Shown piece by piece: positions 1 to 11,729 of a DNA stretch of 64,000 nt. The DNA is from Sycobia sp. Sy_11. Taxonomy: Eukaryota > Arthropoda > Insecta > Hymenoptera > Epichrysomallidae. The position numbers and the translations under genes are program-made. The DNA lies in NCBI GenBank assembly GCA_018907035.1, contig JACCIC010000170.1, positions 1,051,001 to 1,115,000 of the forward strand, written 5' to 3'. The notes below the pieces were generated by a model, which saw only the letters and a program-made list of their open reading frames with translations, was not told the origin of the DNA and did no database searches. Position 1 is the stretch's first letter, and the number at the start of each line of letters is the position of its first letter.

Positions 1-1066
1 CCCCTACAGCTATTTTATCCCATATTCTAAAAATTAAAAAATAAAGCAGAATGAATTTTCTGATTGATTATAATAGAAATATTTACTATATTAAAATTAT
101 ACACTCTTAAATAAAAATTAGTTTTATTTAAGTGTTTATTAAAGTTATTAAAAAATTTATTAAAGTTTATACTTAGTTATGGATCCATCACTTATGGTAC
201 CAGCAAAACAGGAATGAAACCAAAATTCAAATGGAAGTGTTTGAAGAGATTCTATATTTATCAGATGATTGTATAGTTCTTTATCTTCTCGTTCTAGCAT
301 TGAACAAGTACATTCTTGCAAACGTCCTACTTCATTGCTAAATTTTTGAACTTGATCTAGAAAACCACTTAGAATCCAATAAACATCAACAAGCTTGTCT
401 TGTTCTTGATCAACATCACTAATATTCCAAAGACTTTCTGATAATTTACTCATTGCTCTGAAAAATAAAATATTGATCTTTATATAATTAATAGAAAATA
501 ATTGTATTCAGATTAAAAACATATAAATTATTTTATATAAAATGACAATCAATTAGGTAAGTATACCGTAAGAGTTGAGTTTCCAATTGCGAACTAATAT
601 CAATCTTTGCTCTTCTAGTCTTTAGTAACCACATGATTATAAACATTTGATGAGGTTTTGTTTCATTATCTGTAATTTTTGCATCCCTTAATGCTTTTCG
701 TAAATCTTTGAATTCAGCTGTACGCTGGATCATAACAAAATTGTGACTTTCTTCATATACAGGAATTACACCAAGAAGAATTTTCCATAATAAATTTCTA
801 TAAATAGCTGGTACAGTAAATCTTAAGCAAAATTGTTTTAACTTTGCTTTATCAAATGGCCGATCTCGAAGAAGCATCTCTAGAGATTTTTTTTCCTCAA
901 CGCTTCGAAATCCCACCTAAACAATTAGAAATTGATACTTTTTTATGAAGAACAAATACTGTATAAATATAAAACAAGTGTGGAGTATAAATTAATCAAT
1001 CAAAAATAATCTTTGTATAATTACTTTTTCATAGTATGAAGATCGGAAGTTCCGTTCATCAATCAT
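1..1066 (-). CDS. TBC1D7: TBC1 domain family member 7 (TSC complex subunit), 3' end beyond window
   Basis: Four exons join in frame with GT-AG borders: 1025-1066 (start ATG 1066-1064, 14 codons), 567-916, 173-457, and 1-26, which runs off the window; about 234 residues are visible. The N-terminus carries NFRSSYYEK then VGFRSVEEKKS, and later exons carry YRNLLWKILLG, VYWILSGF, FWFHSCFAGT and IWDKIAVG, all in the order and spacing of animal TBC1D7. The family is a Rab-GAP-fold protein of about 290 residues that binds TSC1 and stabilises the TSC1-TSC2 complex, the GAP for Rheb that restrains TORC1. Its own GAP activity is not shown by the sequence. The reading frame is intact across all visible junctions, so this is a live gene. 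A (CT)n tract lies about 360 bp upstream of the start. The C-terminal ~60 residues are not in the window. Confidence 0.9.
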
Positions 1067-1415
1067 TTTTCAGTTTTTAATGTATATATAAATTATATCA
1101 TAGCTCTCAATCAAGAATATCGTATGAAATGACTTTTATATCCTTTATTAGTCGATAATATATACGAAAGTACTATCCATTACGGGTCTTTTCTGGTAAA
1201 ATTGCGGTCAAACCTATCAACCGCTATCAATTCAAACATATATTCTTATATGAAATGATTAATAACAATACTAATAACCAAAATATCGTCCATTCAAATC
1301 GCATAGAAATACTTGTCATCCGTAATAAACGCTAGTCCGAATAATTTTTGTCCTTTCTCTCCCACTGTCACTTCATCACAAGTTCCATGTTGTTCCTACT
1401 CATTCTCTGTCTCTG

Positions 1416-1422
<7 letters not shown>

Positions 1423-1480
<58 letters not shown>
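1423..1480. repeat. (CT)n then (CA)n microsatellite upstream of TBC1D7
   Basis: About 48 bp of pure CT followed by five AC units. Read in the direction of TBC1D7 transcription it is a (GA)n tract about 360 bp upstream of the ATG. GA tracts can act as GAGA-factor sites in insects, but that role here is only a possibility. Confidence 0.9.
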
Positions 1481-1559
1481 CAGAAATATTATCTGGCATG
1501 CCGCATGATAGCAGCTAACAGCTGATATCTGCTGATATAACCGAATAATGTACTAATGC

Positions 1560-1860
1560 CACTAATAACGTCTCTGCTAATACCGTTAATGCATTCAGTC
1601 TGTCGTCTGGTTTAATCAGGTTTAATCTGGTTTAATCAGAGCAGATCAGAGTTCAATCAGAGCTGATCAGAAGCTTAATTCATTCGGACTGCCATATACC
1701 TATACCTACATGACCTCGTACATGACCTACGCTACGTGTGATATGATCTGGTCTGATTATCGTCTGATACCAGCTGATACCTGCTGATACTTATTTTATA
1801 TCTTTACTAGCTGAGGCTAGGTCCCTATAAGCCGAGGCTGAAACAGCGGACTAGTGAGTT
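1560..1860. repeat. degenerate short tandem repeats near the TBC1D7 promoter
   Basis: A stretch of short irregular repeats: three copies of a unit like GGTTTAATCAG/TCTGG at about 1608-1640, then CAGAGCTGATCAG-type units, then GATACCAGCTGATACCTGCTGATAC at about 1768-1792. The 12-mer AGCTGATCAGAA recurs in the CENP-N/UFC1 intergenic region near 5682. No coding potential. It may be promoter-proximal sequence or a decayed minisatellite. Confidence 0.5.
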
Positions 1861-1987
1861 CCGACTGGTTCCGACTTGTAAAAATATTTTTTTATAAATT
1901 TTTTACAGAAAGCATGATTTCTCGAGAAAAGGGATCCACATATGAAGCATGCAGATGTTAAATTATTCAATGATATATAGCATAGTA

Positions 1988-2376
1988 TACAAGATCTGTT
2001 TCAAAAGTTCCCAGTCTTTTTAAACAGGGTTTTAACTAGTGGTGCCATCTGTTTGTGATTATGCGCATTCAAAAGGAACATATGTTATTAATCTTATGAT
2101 CTTATGACATATCTTATCTGTTATGATAATCTTATGATCTTATTTGATCTTATATCGTGTCAAATTCTACGGCAGAATTCGAAACAGAATTGGCCGCAAG
2201 GCGGCGATACCCTTTTAGGTTGCTCCATAAACTTGTTTGACATTCTATTCGAATGCGTTAAACTTTGTATTGACTCGGAAGGGGACTAATTTGAAGCAAA
2301 TCAATAAATTTTGCCAAAATAATTTGTTCTTATCTTTTTTTTTTTAAAGTTGGGAACTTTTGAAACAGATCTTGTA
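1988..2376 (+). mobile_element. mariner-derived miniature element with perfect TIRs
   Basis: A perfect 26 bp inverted repeat (TACAAGATCTGTTTCAAAAG... at 1988-2013; its complement at 2351-2376) bounds a 389 bp unit. The outer TA dinucleotides fit the TA target duplication of Tc1/mariner, leaving a 385 bp element (1990-2374). Just inside the 3' end, reading on the plus strand, is a frame with CVKLCIDSEGD and, after a stop, FEANQ. This resembles the C-terminus of mariner transposases (KCID..G.YFE). The rest of the transposase is absent, so this is an internally deleted, non-autonomous mariner (MITE-like). The TIRs have not diverged from each other, which argues for fairly recent movement. Confidence 0.8.
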
Positions 2377-3271
2377 TTAATTACTATTGGGGGCTCAATC
2401 TTATTATTATACTATAAGCGTTATTTTAGAATATTAGACAATTCGTCTAGTCAGTTCCAAGATTTACTCCAAATAAAAATAGAAAATTTGTAATTTATTA
2501 CAGTTGGCTTAATTTACTTAATTTGCATTATTATTTTGAATATAAAATAAGCTAATTTACAAAAATTAATTAAAATATTGTTAAATATTAGAGAATGAAT
2601 ACATAATAATATTGACTGTGATTCAAAAATGTTGATTTTTATTTTAGAAGTTTGCAATTTTTATATATCTATTGAATATAAGAGTTAATTAAAAGATAAA
2701 TTTTGCATTATGATGGAACTATAACTATAGGGATGCAATTCTTTATGTTCAAGTTTTTGATCATATTGTCACTTTAGCAGTCTAAAAAGATATAGCACTC
2801 TAATAAGTGCATATATTCTTTTATTATTTTTGAATTAAAACATTAATTTTTGAATAGTTAAAAAAATTAAAAATAGCAGATCCACTGCTGAGAAACTAAA
2901 CACAAGTTCCATGACCTTTCTAATTATAATAGTATAAATAATTACAAATAAAACTAATAAACATTTGTGTACATATTAATTAATCTTAAATTACTAAATC
3001 TACAATATTACAAGATATATCATTTTTATTTTAGAATATTCTAGATATATGTATATATAAAAATATAAATATGTACATTTGTAAAATATTGTTAAGCTTT
3101 CAAAATCAATATGAATTGAATAATTTAAAAAAAAATTTGTTAAAATACTACATTTGCACATTTTCAAATTTTTAAAAACTATTTTTACTAAAATCAATAG
3201 CAAAATAGAAATATAATAGCTTCAATTTACATAAGTAATACTGTTTGTCAAATTCAGTATTCTGATTCTAG
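2377..3271. other. AT-rich spacer holding the CENP-N 3'UTR
   Basis: No gene seen. On the minus strand this follows the CENP-N stop. TTTATT at 3025-3030 (AATAAA on the minus strand) is a candidate polyadenylation signal about 240 bp past the stop. The small ORF here is AT-rich noise. Confidence 0.5.
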
Positions 3272-5427
3272 TTAAGAATCATTGTCCCTCACAGTTAGAT
3301 TGTTTCTTCCTACGTAAGGTAGTTGTGCAACATAACAAGGAAGTGGATCCATAATTATTTTTTTTGTAATTAAAGTTTTCAAAAGCAGTGGAATATTCGA
3401 GCTTCGAAATTTTAGTCTGAAATAATTAAAATTGCAATTATAATTATTAATAAAAATATATCTTCAACATAGCATTATATATTTATACTTCTAACGAATA
3501 TTTTAATTGCATTATAAACTTATTTTCTTTCAATTAAAATATTTTACTATACTTTTTTCTAGTTACTTTTTACAATTTCTATTGCAGAGTCTATTTAAAG
3601 CATCTAAACACAATGATATTATATTAAATTATATTATATTAAGTTTTTAGAGGTGTGCATTCATAAAATACAACTTACCCTACAGAAAATTCTGCATTTG
3701 GTACTCTTTCTACTCCATCTTTGTGTTTCCATTCCTGTGCTTCATATTTAACATTCAAAACTTCAAAAATTGGAGGATCTTTACCAAAACAGTTATCAGC
3801 ATGCTCTTCTCGTTGATTATGTTGTGTAAAATCAAAACCAGTAGCTCTGAAAATTATTATACTTATATTAATTTTTTTTGAAGAATTCTTTTATATTAGA
3901 ATCAAAGTCACATTATTGATCCACGTTTGAAATATATCTTTAATCAAATATAAACTAAATATTAAGTTTTTTTTGTTATTGTTGAACATACATCGTTTTA
4001 GCTGAAGTTAATTTAAGTGGTACAGATTCTTTCATAATATCAGGTTGCAGTATTGCTGCTTTCCTAGCTAGTAGCATTTGAAGTAATGAGTCAACCCTCC
4101 TTCCCATTAATTTTATAGGCCTACATCTTTGATAGCCCATACCATCTGTCATTGCTATTAAAATATTTTTTGCAACTATTTTTCTTGAACAGAAAAGAAA
4201 TGGTTCACTCATGACAAAACAAAAGAATATACTAATGACTGTTTTCCTTTGTTTCTTTAATGGTTTCTCTTTGACTGATATAAATGTAAAACCCTTATGT
4301 TGCACAATGTGTATATCAACTTCCATATGTAGTAAGGTGAAGCTTCTTTTGATTTGTTTTTGAATATCTTCAAGCGTAAAGTTATCTGGATGATTATCAC
4401 CTTTTAATTCATAAGCATACCAAAACCTTTTATTATAATGTCTACTTATGTCTACAAAAAAACATTGGAATAAAATAAAATGAATTAGATTTTATTAATA
4501 AATAAAAACTAAAGATAATTTGATTTATTACTTTAATTTATTAATAAAAAGAACTTACACAAGACATTTAAAACTCCTAATCGATCTTCTAAAATCGTAT
4601 TATTCAATTTTGCTTTCTAGAAAATAATTACATTAATTTATTATATAATTTAATAATTAGATATTAGGATATTAAATTACAATTATATTATTTCTAAGGC
4701 TTCTTTTAAGCTAAATGTTTTGTGTTCTATAGATTACATTATTAAAAATTATTGACATTTTCAATAGCTTAACAAATTAAAAATCAATAAAATTATTTCA
4801 TATATAGTCATCCTATACAAATAAATATATAAAGAATTTTTATAATAAAACAACTGGTAAACAGAATTATAAAAAATATATATTAAGATTATTATATTAT
4901 TATTACATTAAGATCCTCTTGCAGTAAATCAATAACATGTACTGTTGTAAGACTCTGATGGTTTTTATAAAGTTTGGATCTTAGTGCACTCCATGAAAAT
5001 TCAGGAAAAACTGGAAAAACAACCGATTCTAGTTCATCAAATTTAAACTTTTTCATAGTTGTCCTTATTTGTTTCTTGACACTTATTGCTAGAAATAAAT
5101 TAAAATAAGTCGTTTATTAATTATAAATACTCAGAGTTTAAACTTGATATAAAAGCAAAATATTTATAAAAATATCACAAATTTTAGACAAAGTATTTTT
5201 AATAAAAAGATAAATTAAATTAAAGAAAATATATAAAATGTTTCTAATTTTTAAATAAATAATATATATGTGTTAATGCATATGTATTTACATCTAATAT
5301 ATCTATATACACATGTAAATAATTAATAACATTACATATTATCGTTATAAATTAACCTAAAAACTAACATTTTGGCGCCAATTATAAACTATCAAATTTG
5401 TAAAATTATACTTATATATTTACCCAT
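3272..5427 (-). CDS. CENPN: centromere protein N (CENP-N/Chl4 family)
   Basis: Six coding exons join in frame: 5424-5427 (ATG plus one base), 4907-5088, 4559-4616, 3992-4451, 3679-3846 and 3272-3416 (TAA 3274-3272). They total 1017 nt, 338 aa; human CENP-N is 339 aa. The N-terminus (ISVKKQIRTTMKKFKFDELE) aligns with the vertebrate N-terminal pyrin-like domain, the middle has LEDIQKQIKRSFTLLHMEVDI, and the C-terminus has FGKDPPIFEVLNVKYEA, VRLKFRSSNIPLL-type sequence and RNNLTVRDND, matching the family's conserved C-terminal CENP-L-binding half. Known family role: inner-kinetochore (CCAN) subunit reading CENP-A nucleosomes and partnering CENP-L. The start exon is inferred from a GGGTAAAT donor at 5424-5422 and a clean reading into exon 2. 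All splice sites are canonical and no break was found. Function in this organism is inferred from homology. Confidence 0.85.
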
Positions 5428-5728
5428 TATCGCACAGTTCTTTAGATTAAAAATAATAGTTCATTAATTTTTAAATAGACAGTCGCTTGTTATATTTTAT
5501 TTTAAGTCAAAATGGTAAATTATATAAATATTACTGTAAAATCAGGTCAAATATTAACTGACAAGTCGACCGCTCATTTTCATGCAGGGTTGGGTCTGGT
5601 CAGGTCTGGTTGTGTCGGGCTGGGAATGTATTATTGAATTTTTGGATTGGATGTTTTGTTTAGGTAGGGTTAGTCTATAGTCAGCTGATCAGAACACATC
5701 AACGACCCGGGGGGGGGGGTGAGAGATG

Positions 5729-5793
<65 letters not shown>

Positions 5794-6026
5794 GAGTAAG
5801 AGTAAGATAGAGTAAGGGTTCAGGCTGGCTCAGAGCAGAGTATGCTCAGAGGGTGTATTTCGTTTCCTAAAGGTAGCCATATGAGTGCCACCTGGTATCA
5901 CACTGCCACATGGCAACTTATTGGCATCCTTTCGTTTGATCAGGTTTGGTTTGAACAGGTTTGAGGCAACAACTACGTATAATTCATAAAGCTTTTGTCT
6001 TCATTTGATTAGCACGGTCTGTAAAA
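5428..6026. promoter_or_regulatory. bidirectional promoter region of CENP-N and UFC1
   Basis: The two start codons face away from each other 599 bp apart, so the promoters of both genes must lie here unless 5'UTR exons were missed. It contains GGTCTGGTCAGG-type repeats (5591-5612), AGCTGATCAGAA (about 5682), a G10 run (about 5709-5719), and a 60 bp (AG)n tract. No TATA box is obvious. Assignment is from gene layout. Confidence 0.5.
5731..5790. repeat. (AG)30 microsatellite in the divergent promoter
   Basis: Sixty bases of uninterrupted AG, followed by TGAGAGTAAGAGTAAG. It is about 240 bp upstream of the UFC1 ATG and 300 bp upstream of the CENP-N ATG. Confidence 0.95.
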
Positions 6027-7815
6027 ATGGTAGACGAATCAACCAAAAAAACATTGAGTAGTATTCCATTATTAAAAACGAAAGCTGGACCTCGAGATTC
6101 CGATGTATGGAGTCAAAGATTGAAAGAAGAATATATGTCATTAATAAAAGTAAGGATAATTTTCTACATGTAATTGGACACCATATGGCATTGTTTTAAC
6201 AATTGTAGATTTAATAAATATTTTAAAAAACATTTTAATAAAAAATTAAAAATGAATAAGTTTTATCGTTTTAAAATTTATATAATATAAAAAAAATTAT
6301 ATTTAAAAAACTATTCATTAAATTATATTTATAAAATTTTGAATATTCTTATTTTATAGTATGTAGAGAACAATAAAAAAGCTGATAATGATTGGTTTCG
6401 TCTGCAATCTAATGAACAAGGAACTAAATGGTTTGGAAAGTGTTGGTATATTCATAATCTATTAAAATATGAATTTGATATTGAATTTGATGTAAGTAAT
6501 ATGCCATATATTTAATATTTATTTACATACATTTAAAGTATAATGTAAAAGTATATGATTTTTATAGATTCCTGTTACTTATCCAACAACAGCACCTGAA
6601 ATAGCCCTTCCTGAACTTGATGGAAAAACTGCTAAGATGTACAGAGGAGGAAAAATTTGCTTGACAGATCATTTTAAACCTTTATGGGCCAGAAATGTTC
6701 CTAAATTTGGTATAGGGCATGCAATGGCATTAGGAGTAAGTACTTTTTCTAAGTGACAAGTGAGAGTAGCACAAAACTGATTCAAATGATTTAAATTTGA
6801 AAAAATAAAATTCTAAATCAAAATTTTAAAGAATTTATTTCTAATAGAAATTTTTTAGTAGCGTAATATCAACTCAAGCTCTATTACAAATGATGTTTAT
6901 CTATAGGACATTGTAGAATATAGTTCTAAAGGGATATTATACATATGAAAAAGAATTTTTGGTAAAGAAGGCAATCAGATAAATAATTTTGATTTTTTTA
7001 GGTTTTATATTTCAGATTCTGCAAGGGTGATTAGAAACAAGGTGTTAGTTTGACTGTCGTCATAATTGTATTATATTTGTTTATGAAAAAGACTGTAAGA
7101 AAAAAATATATTTGTTTTAATTTAGTTTGATTTATATCAGTCAGTGGAAGTAGTATTATTAACTTAGCATAATACTATTTGAAATTTTGAATTAGAATTT
7201 GATTCCTTAAAAATTTGAGTTAAGATTGTTTTACTACATTTAAATATTGTGTTTGAATATAGTATTTGTGTTAGTCTAAGGTGATATATTTTTTATATTA
7301 TTTTATGCAAGAGAGATTTTATAAACACTTATCCTTAGTGTATCATTAATTATTAAATTGAGAGTTCTTTTAAAGTTTGATAATTGGTTTATTATTGAAG
7401 GTAATACTTTATTATTTTGACTACTTATTCTATACTTCATAATATAATTTTCAAACACATATTTATAAAATAATTTCTTTGTACTCTTTAAAAAAAATTT
7501 TATTGATAATTTCAGAAACTCATAAATTTATGTTTTATTTTTAAAATTATTAACTTTGTTCTTATATTTGAAATACTGATTATAAACAATGAACTTATTT
7601 TTTCTGTTATTTATTTTAAACATATTTAGATTTTTATACAATAGTTTTAGATTATTTAGACTAAAAGTTGTAATATTCATTACTTTTTCTTTTTGAAAGA
7701 AAAACAGCGAAGCTTATTTCATCATTTTATTTTATAGCTTGGTCCATGGCTTGCGGTTGAAATTCCAGATCTTATAGAAAAAGGAATTGTTAAACATAAA
7801 GATACTACAAACTAA
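6027..7815 (+). CDS. UFC1: ubiquitin-fold modifier-conjugating enzyme 1 (UFM1 E2)
   Basis: Four coding exons, 6027-6149, 6360-6491, 6568-6735 and 7738-7815, all phase 0 with GT-AG borders, encode 166 aa (human UFC1 has 167). The protein is the UFC1 fold throughout: [54 protein letters not shown], then the active-site segment [14 protein letters not shown]. The cysteine is residue 116, as in human UFC1, and accepts UFM1 from UBA5 before transfer with UFL1. The C-terminal [16 protein letters not shown] is also conserved. Intron 3 (6736-7737) is about 1 kb. No breaks. The gene is divergent from CENP-N. The 3'UTR probably ends after AATAAA at 8047-8052. Confidence 0.96.
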
Positions 7816-8046
7816 TTTTTAAACAAATTAAAACTCAGCATTGGATATCACCTTGAGTGACCAGAAGTGCTATCAGGGCAGTGAGTGGACTCCGGCCATC
7901 GTAACCTTCATTAGTGCCTATATAAGAGTACCTCACATCTCCATTCTTGTTGGAAGATGGTTGGGTCTATATGATTACATAAGTAAGGGATAAAATTATT
8001 GTATTTTTGACAAATTAATTGAGATGGTGAAAATCTGTAAGAGTAT

Positions 8047-8052
8047 AATAAA
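8047..8052 (+). promoter_or_regulatory. candidate UFC1 polyadenylation signal
   Basis: AATAAA, the first canonical hexamer after the UFC1 stop, 232 bp downstream. No transcript evidence is available. Confidence 0.4.
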
Positions 8053-9939
8053 TCGTGTACATAATGTCTGCAGCGGTCGCCAAGAACATAAAATCTGAAT
8101 CTGGTGCTCTACTAGAAGTCCATTATGCATTAGGAAACAGAGAAGTTCATAGAACATCATGTGCATAGCTCATTTGATAGCACTTACAGACATTACTTGA
8201 ATACAGTCATATAAATTGGAGACCGTGACAAAACTAGCATTGAAGAAATTTATACCAGCATCATTCATTACCGATTTTGTAATGAAAGGAATCCATGTAG
8301 TGACACAAAAGTTTTAATCACTTGTTGATATCTGCCTACAACATATAGCGTCTAACTGCAAACTGAAACCATAGTATAATTTATAACAGATTATTTGTTT
8401 ATTTTGAGAATCAGTTTTCTCAAATTTTTTTTTCTCTGAATATCTCAATCGGGCTAATTGTACTTCCTTTTTAATAGATCTGTAACAACATTACAAGAGT
8501 CTCTGAAATACTGGAACTCATTATGGTATGAGGAAAAGTTTTGAAAAAGTAATTTTCTTTAGGTGGAAATCCAGCCATCATTAAAACACTACTATAGACT
8601 AATAAATATATAAATTATGTATAAATTTTATAAAGTGTTCAGGGCTAATGTAATTATCTACAAAATATTGCTTGTGATGCAATGTTTGATTGATAATTAA
8701 AGAAATTCAATATTATAATGAATTCAGCAACAATGGTACTATTCATATCTAGATCAATTATATGTCTACATATTATAGTTACATTTTAAAATTTGCTTTA
8801 GTTTATATAAACTGATCAGTAGAATTTTATTGGCCTGGTCGTGCAGCATTACAAAAACATCCTGTATAGCAATAAGGCAAATTATTCTTATACTATAGTG
8901 AATATTACTTTTGTCTCAATTTGGAATTAGACTTGAATATTATGAAAGTTATATTTAGCAGTTGCGCATTTGGGTACCGAATTATGATAGGAATTATTGT
9001 TATATTACTTTTTTGTAAATACGTTTAATTATTTATCAATTATCGAAGTCTACTGAATGATTTTCATTTCTTAAAGGAACACTGAAAATTGTAATTCCTT
9101 CCGTCATTGCGAAACAAATTTATACAATTAATAATAATATCATACCAAACAGGGCAGTTAGGATGTTTATTACTTTTCCTTAGGATGTTTATTATGAATT
9201 CTATGCATTGTAACAGGGTGCCAGATTACCAAGATACTAATTACGACCTTGATGTATTTCGTCTAATATACTTAGTCTTGTTACTTTGGATGTAGATAAC
9301 AATAATTTAAATACTTACCATCGCCAAGGTTTCACTTACTTTGGCCGGAAGAAATTAATAAATATATTTTTAATTTATAAATAATTGTAAAATTATTATA
9401 AATTATAATTAATATTGCTATATTTATATTCTTTAGTTTTGTATTATTTCTCTTAGTAAGAAATTATTCTTACTACTCGGCCCTCAGTTTTAACCTTGGC
9501 AATTTATTTTACAAAAAAAAATTATATTTCAATTAAATTAAATAATTTATTAATAATTTATTAGTAAAATAATATTCTCTTTTTACACCAAGGATACCGC
9601 GGAGGCCGCAGAGTCCGATAATAACTTAAAATTTAATAATTTAATTATATTTTTATATAGGAAATGAGGAACATATTTGGTACTATTTATAATTAAACAA
9701 ACAAATACTTATAATTGTAAAAAAAATAATAAATTATTATTTATTAATCTAAAAATAATTATTTTCCAATATAAAATATGTTTATTGAAAATGAACTATT
9801 ATTATAGGTTAGCTTGTGTACGTATGGTTTCCGTTCGAACCAGCGATCACGTACACAAGTAAACGCGAATACACGCGCGACCGTTATAAAAATCTTCAAT
9901 TTATTAAATACAATTAACTTCGGCTTTTATTTACCGTAG

Positions 9940-9962
9940 CTAGTTGCTCATATAGCAACTAG
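9940..9962. other. perfect short stem-loop
   Basis: CTAGTTGCT and AGCAACTAG form a 9 bp perfect stem around a 5 base loop. Function unknown; it lies in unassigned intergenic DNA. Confidence 0.4.
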
Positions 9963-10234
9963 TCGGTTCTGATCAATTTAATCGTGTGTTTGATCTAACT
10001 ATAATAAAAAAAATCATTTACGTCTTAATTGAATTTAGATTCGTTGCGGGTTCGTAATCTTCCATGCCGTCTAAAGTGGCTATACGTCGATCTGTTCGAT
10101 AAACTGTATTTCCAAAATACGAAAAGTACAGTGACTAGTTTACGAGTTACTCAATGAAATAATTTAACTTTAAAAATTATTCTCCTTTCACACAATACCG
10201 GGACTAGTCAATAATTAAGATCTTTTTTTATAAT

Positions 10235-10560
10235 AATAGTGAAAGTCAAAATAATATCATATCATATCATACTTCATATCATATCATATTATATAATATC
10301 ATATCATACTAATTTATAAAGACAAAGCGTGTTTTTGTTTGTACGCGATAACCGAAAAAACTACTGAACTGATTGTTCTGAAATTTGACAAATAGATTCT
10401 ATATTATCTTGGGAAGGACATAGGCTACGTTTTTTCTTGAAAATCATTTTACTTTTAACAATAAATTAAGTTAACAGTTTTAGTGGTCAGTTTCACCAGC
10501 GGCCACTAGGTGGCGTCTTGAATCACGAACATCAACTCAATGTAGTCGCATTAAAGTATT
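10235..10560 (+). mobile_element. dispersed-repeat fragment with (ATATC)n leader
   Basis: An ATATC pentamer array (about 10250-10310) runs into sequence with GATAACCGAAAAAACTACTG and GGACATAGGCTACGTTTT. That sentence-like block, with a CAGCGGCCACTAGGTGGCG palindrome-like piece after it, resembles non-coding parts of widespread arthropod repeats that I associate loosely with Helitron-type elements. No ORF, no terminal signature. The family assignment is weak. Confidence 0.3.
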
Positions 10561-10731
10561 AATACCAAGGCAGTTCAAACGAATGTTCATATCCAACTTT
10601 GAGATTCGTATCCTAAAGGCGATCTGACGTTAGTCGCTATTACCTTTTTGTTCTTCAGGTTAATCTGACATTATTCTCATACCTTATGGATATCTTTTGA
10701 TGTTTGTAAATTTTATTTTCTCTTACGTGGG

Positions 10732-10735
<4 letters not shown>

Positions 10736-10789
<54 letters not shown>
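10736..10789. repeat. (CT)n microsatellite
   Basis: About 54 bases of CT repeat in unassigned DNA just before the minisatellite. Confidence 0.9.
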
Positions 10790-10792
<3 letters not shown>

Positions 10793-10900
10793 ACGAAAAA
10801 AATTCACGGTATTTAATTGAAAAAACGAAAATATACGAAATATGTAATATATATTGTATGAATATTATATTGTACATATTATATATACACATTTTAAATG

Positions 10901-11230
10901 CGGTTTCTACTGAGTAATATTGTATTGGCATGTACGGGCGGTTGATTACGATATCCCGTTGCCTCGAGACAATTTATATAATGCAGTTGTGTGTTTGGAT
11001 GATAGAATGCGATGTCCAGGTGTCTCTGGGCGATTTCTACGGGGAATATTATATTTAGTTGATAGAAAACGACGTCTAGATATGAGAAAATCAACTTCTA
11101 TGGGTAGATTCATGTTGAGACGGTACTCTTTCCGAACGATTTCTACGGGGAGTATTGTGTTTAGTCGTTAGGAAGCGATGCTAGCTTTCTCGGGACGACT
11201 TCTACTGGATCTATCGTGTTTATAAAAATA
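10901..11230 (+). repeat. degenerate ~60 bp minisatellite, about six units
   Basis: Units begin near 10901, 10964, 11031, 11091, 11137 and 11197. The shared core is close to CGATTTCTACGGGGAGTATT followed by GTGTTTAGTCGATAGAAAGCGA and GTCTAG. Units 3 and 5 are the best preserved; units 1, 2 and 4 are strongly diverged. Short reading frames on both strands here are by-products of the repeat. It lies 500 bp before the Gypsy gag relic and could be part of that element's untranslated leader or LTR, but no second copy was found to prove it. Confidence 0.6.
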
Positions 11231-11729
11231 ACAGCCAGGTTGATTAAAAATGAGATATACATAGCTACAGCCCCGCTAGAAGAAGCATTAGAAAATTATT
11301 TAAAATTAAATTAAAAAAAAAAAAAATAAAGAATTTTTTTATGAAAAATATGTAACTTTTAAACAAATTTATGAGATAATTACATATCGTTATTATTATC
11401 GTGTAATCTACTAATGTATTTGGTGAGGTATAGCGATATATAAATTTCGTTTTAACTCTATTTTGTTTTCTTAAGTGTTAACCTCATTTTACTTTTTCTA
11501 TTAACATTTAATTCATTTTTATAATTAATATATATAGATATTATATAGATTAATATATAGATGTAGTACTAAGTAAAAGAAACTTTGGAACGAAGAAATC
11601 ATACTCTGCATGAACAGTAGACCGTTTTCCTGTAGCCAAACAAAAGGTAAAACAAATCGACGAAGAGGAAAGGAAAGCTTTCCAAAAGAGTGATAAATTA
11701 TGGAGAAGCCCAGTTTCTCGACCAAGAGC

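Larger units (their letters stand above)
7816..10230. other. UFC1 3' flank and AT-rich intergenic DNA
   Basis: No coding exon recognised. The first ~1 kb is somewhat less AT-rich and may be 3'UTR or decayed repeat. A loose inverted repeat (GCCAAGGTT near 9315, AACCTTGGC near 9493) and a TGTGTACG...CGTACACA palindrome near 9824-9860 were seen but no element could be defined. Confidence 0.4.

Noticed and set aside
9824..9866. TGTGTACG...CGTACACA palindromic ends suggesting a small element or LTR
   Set aside because: Only about 43 bp long with no duplication or second copy; most likely chance.
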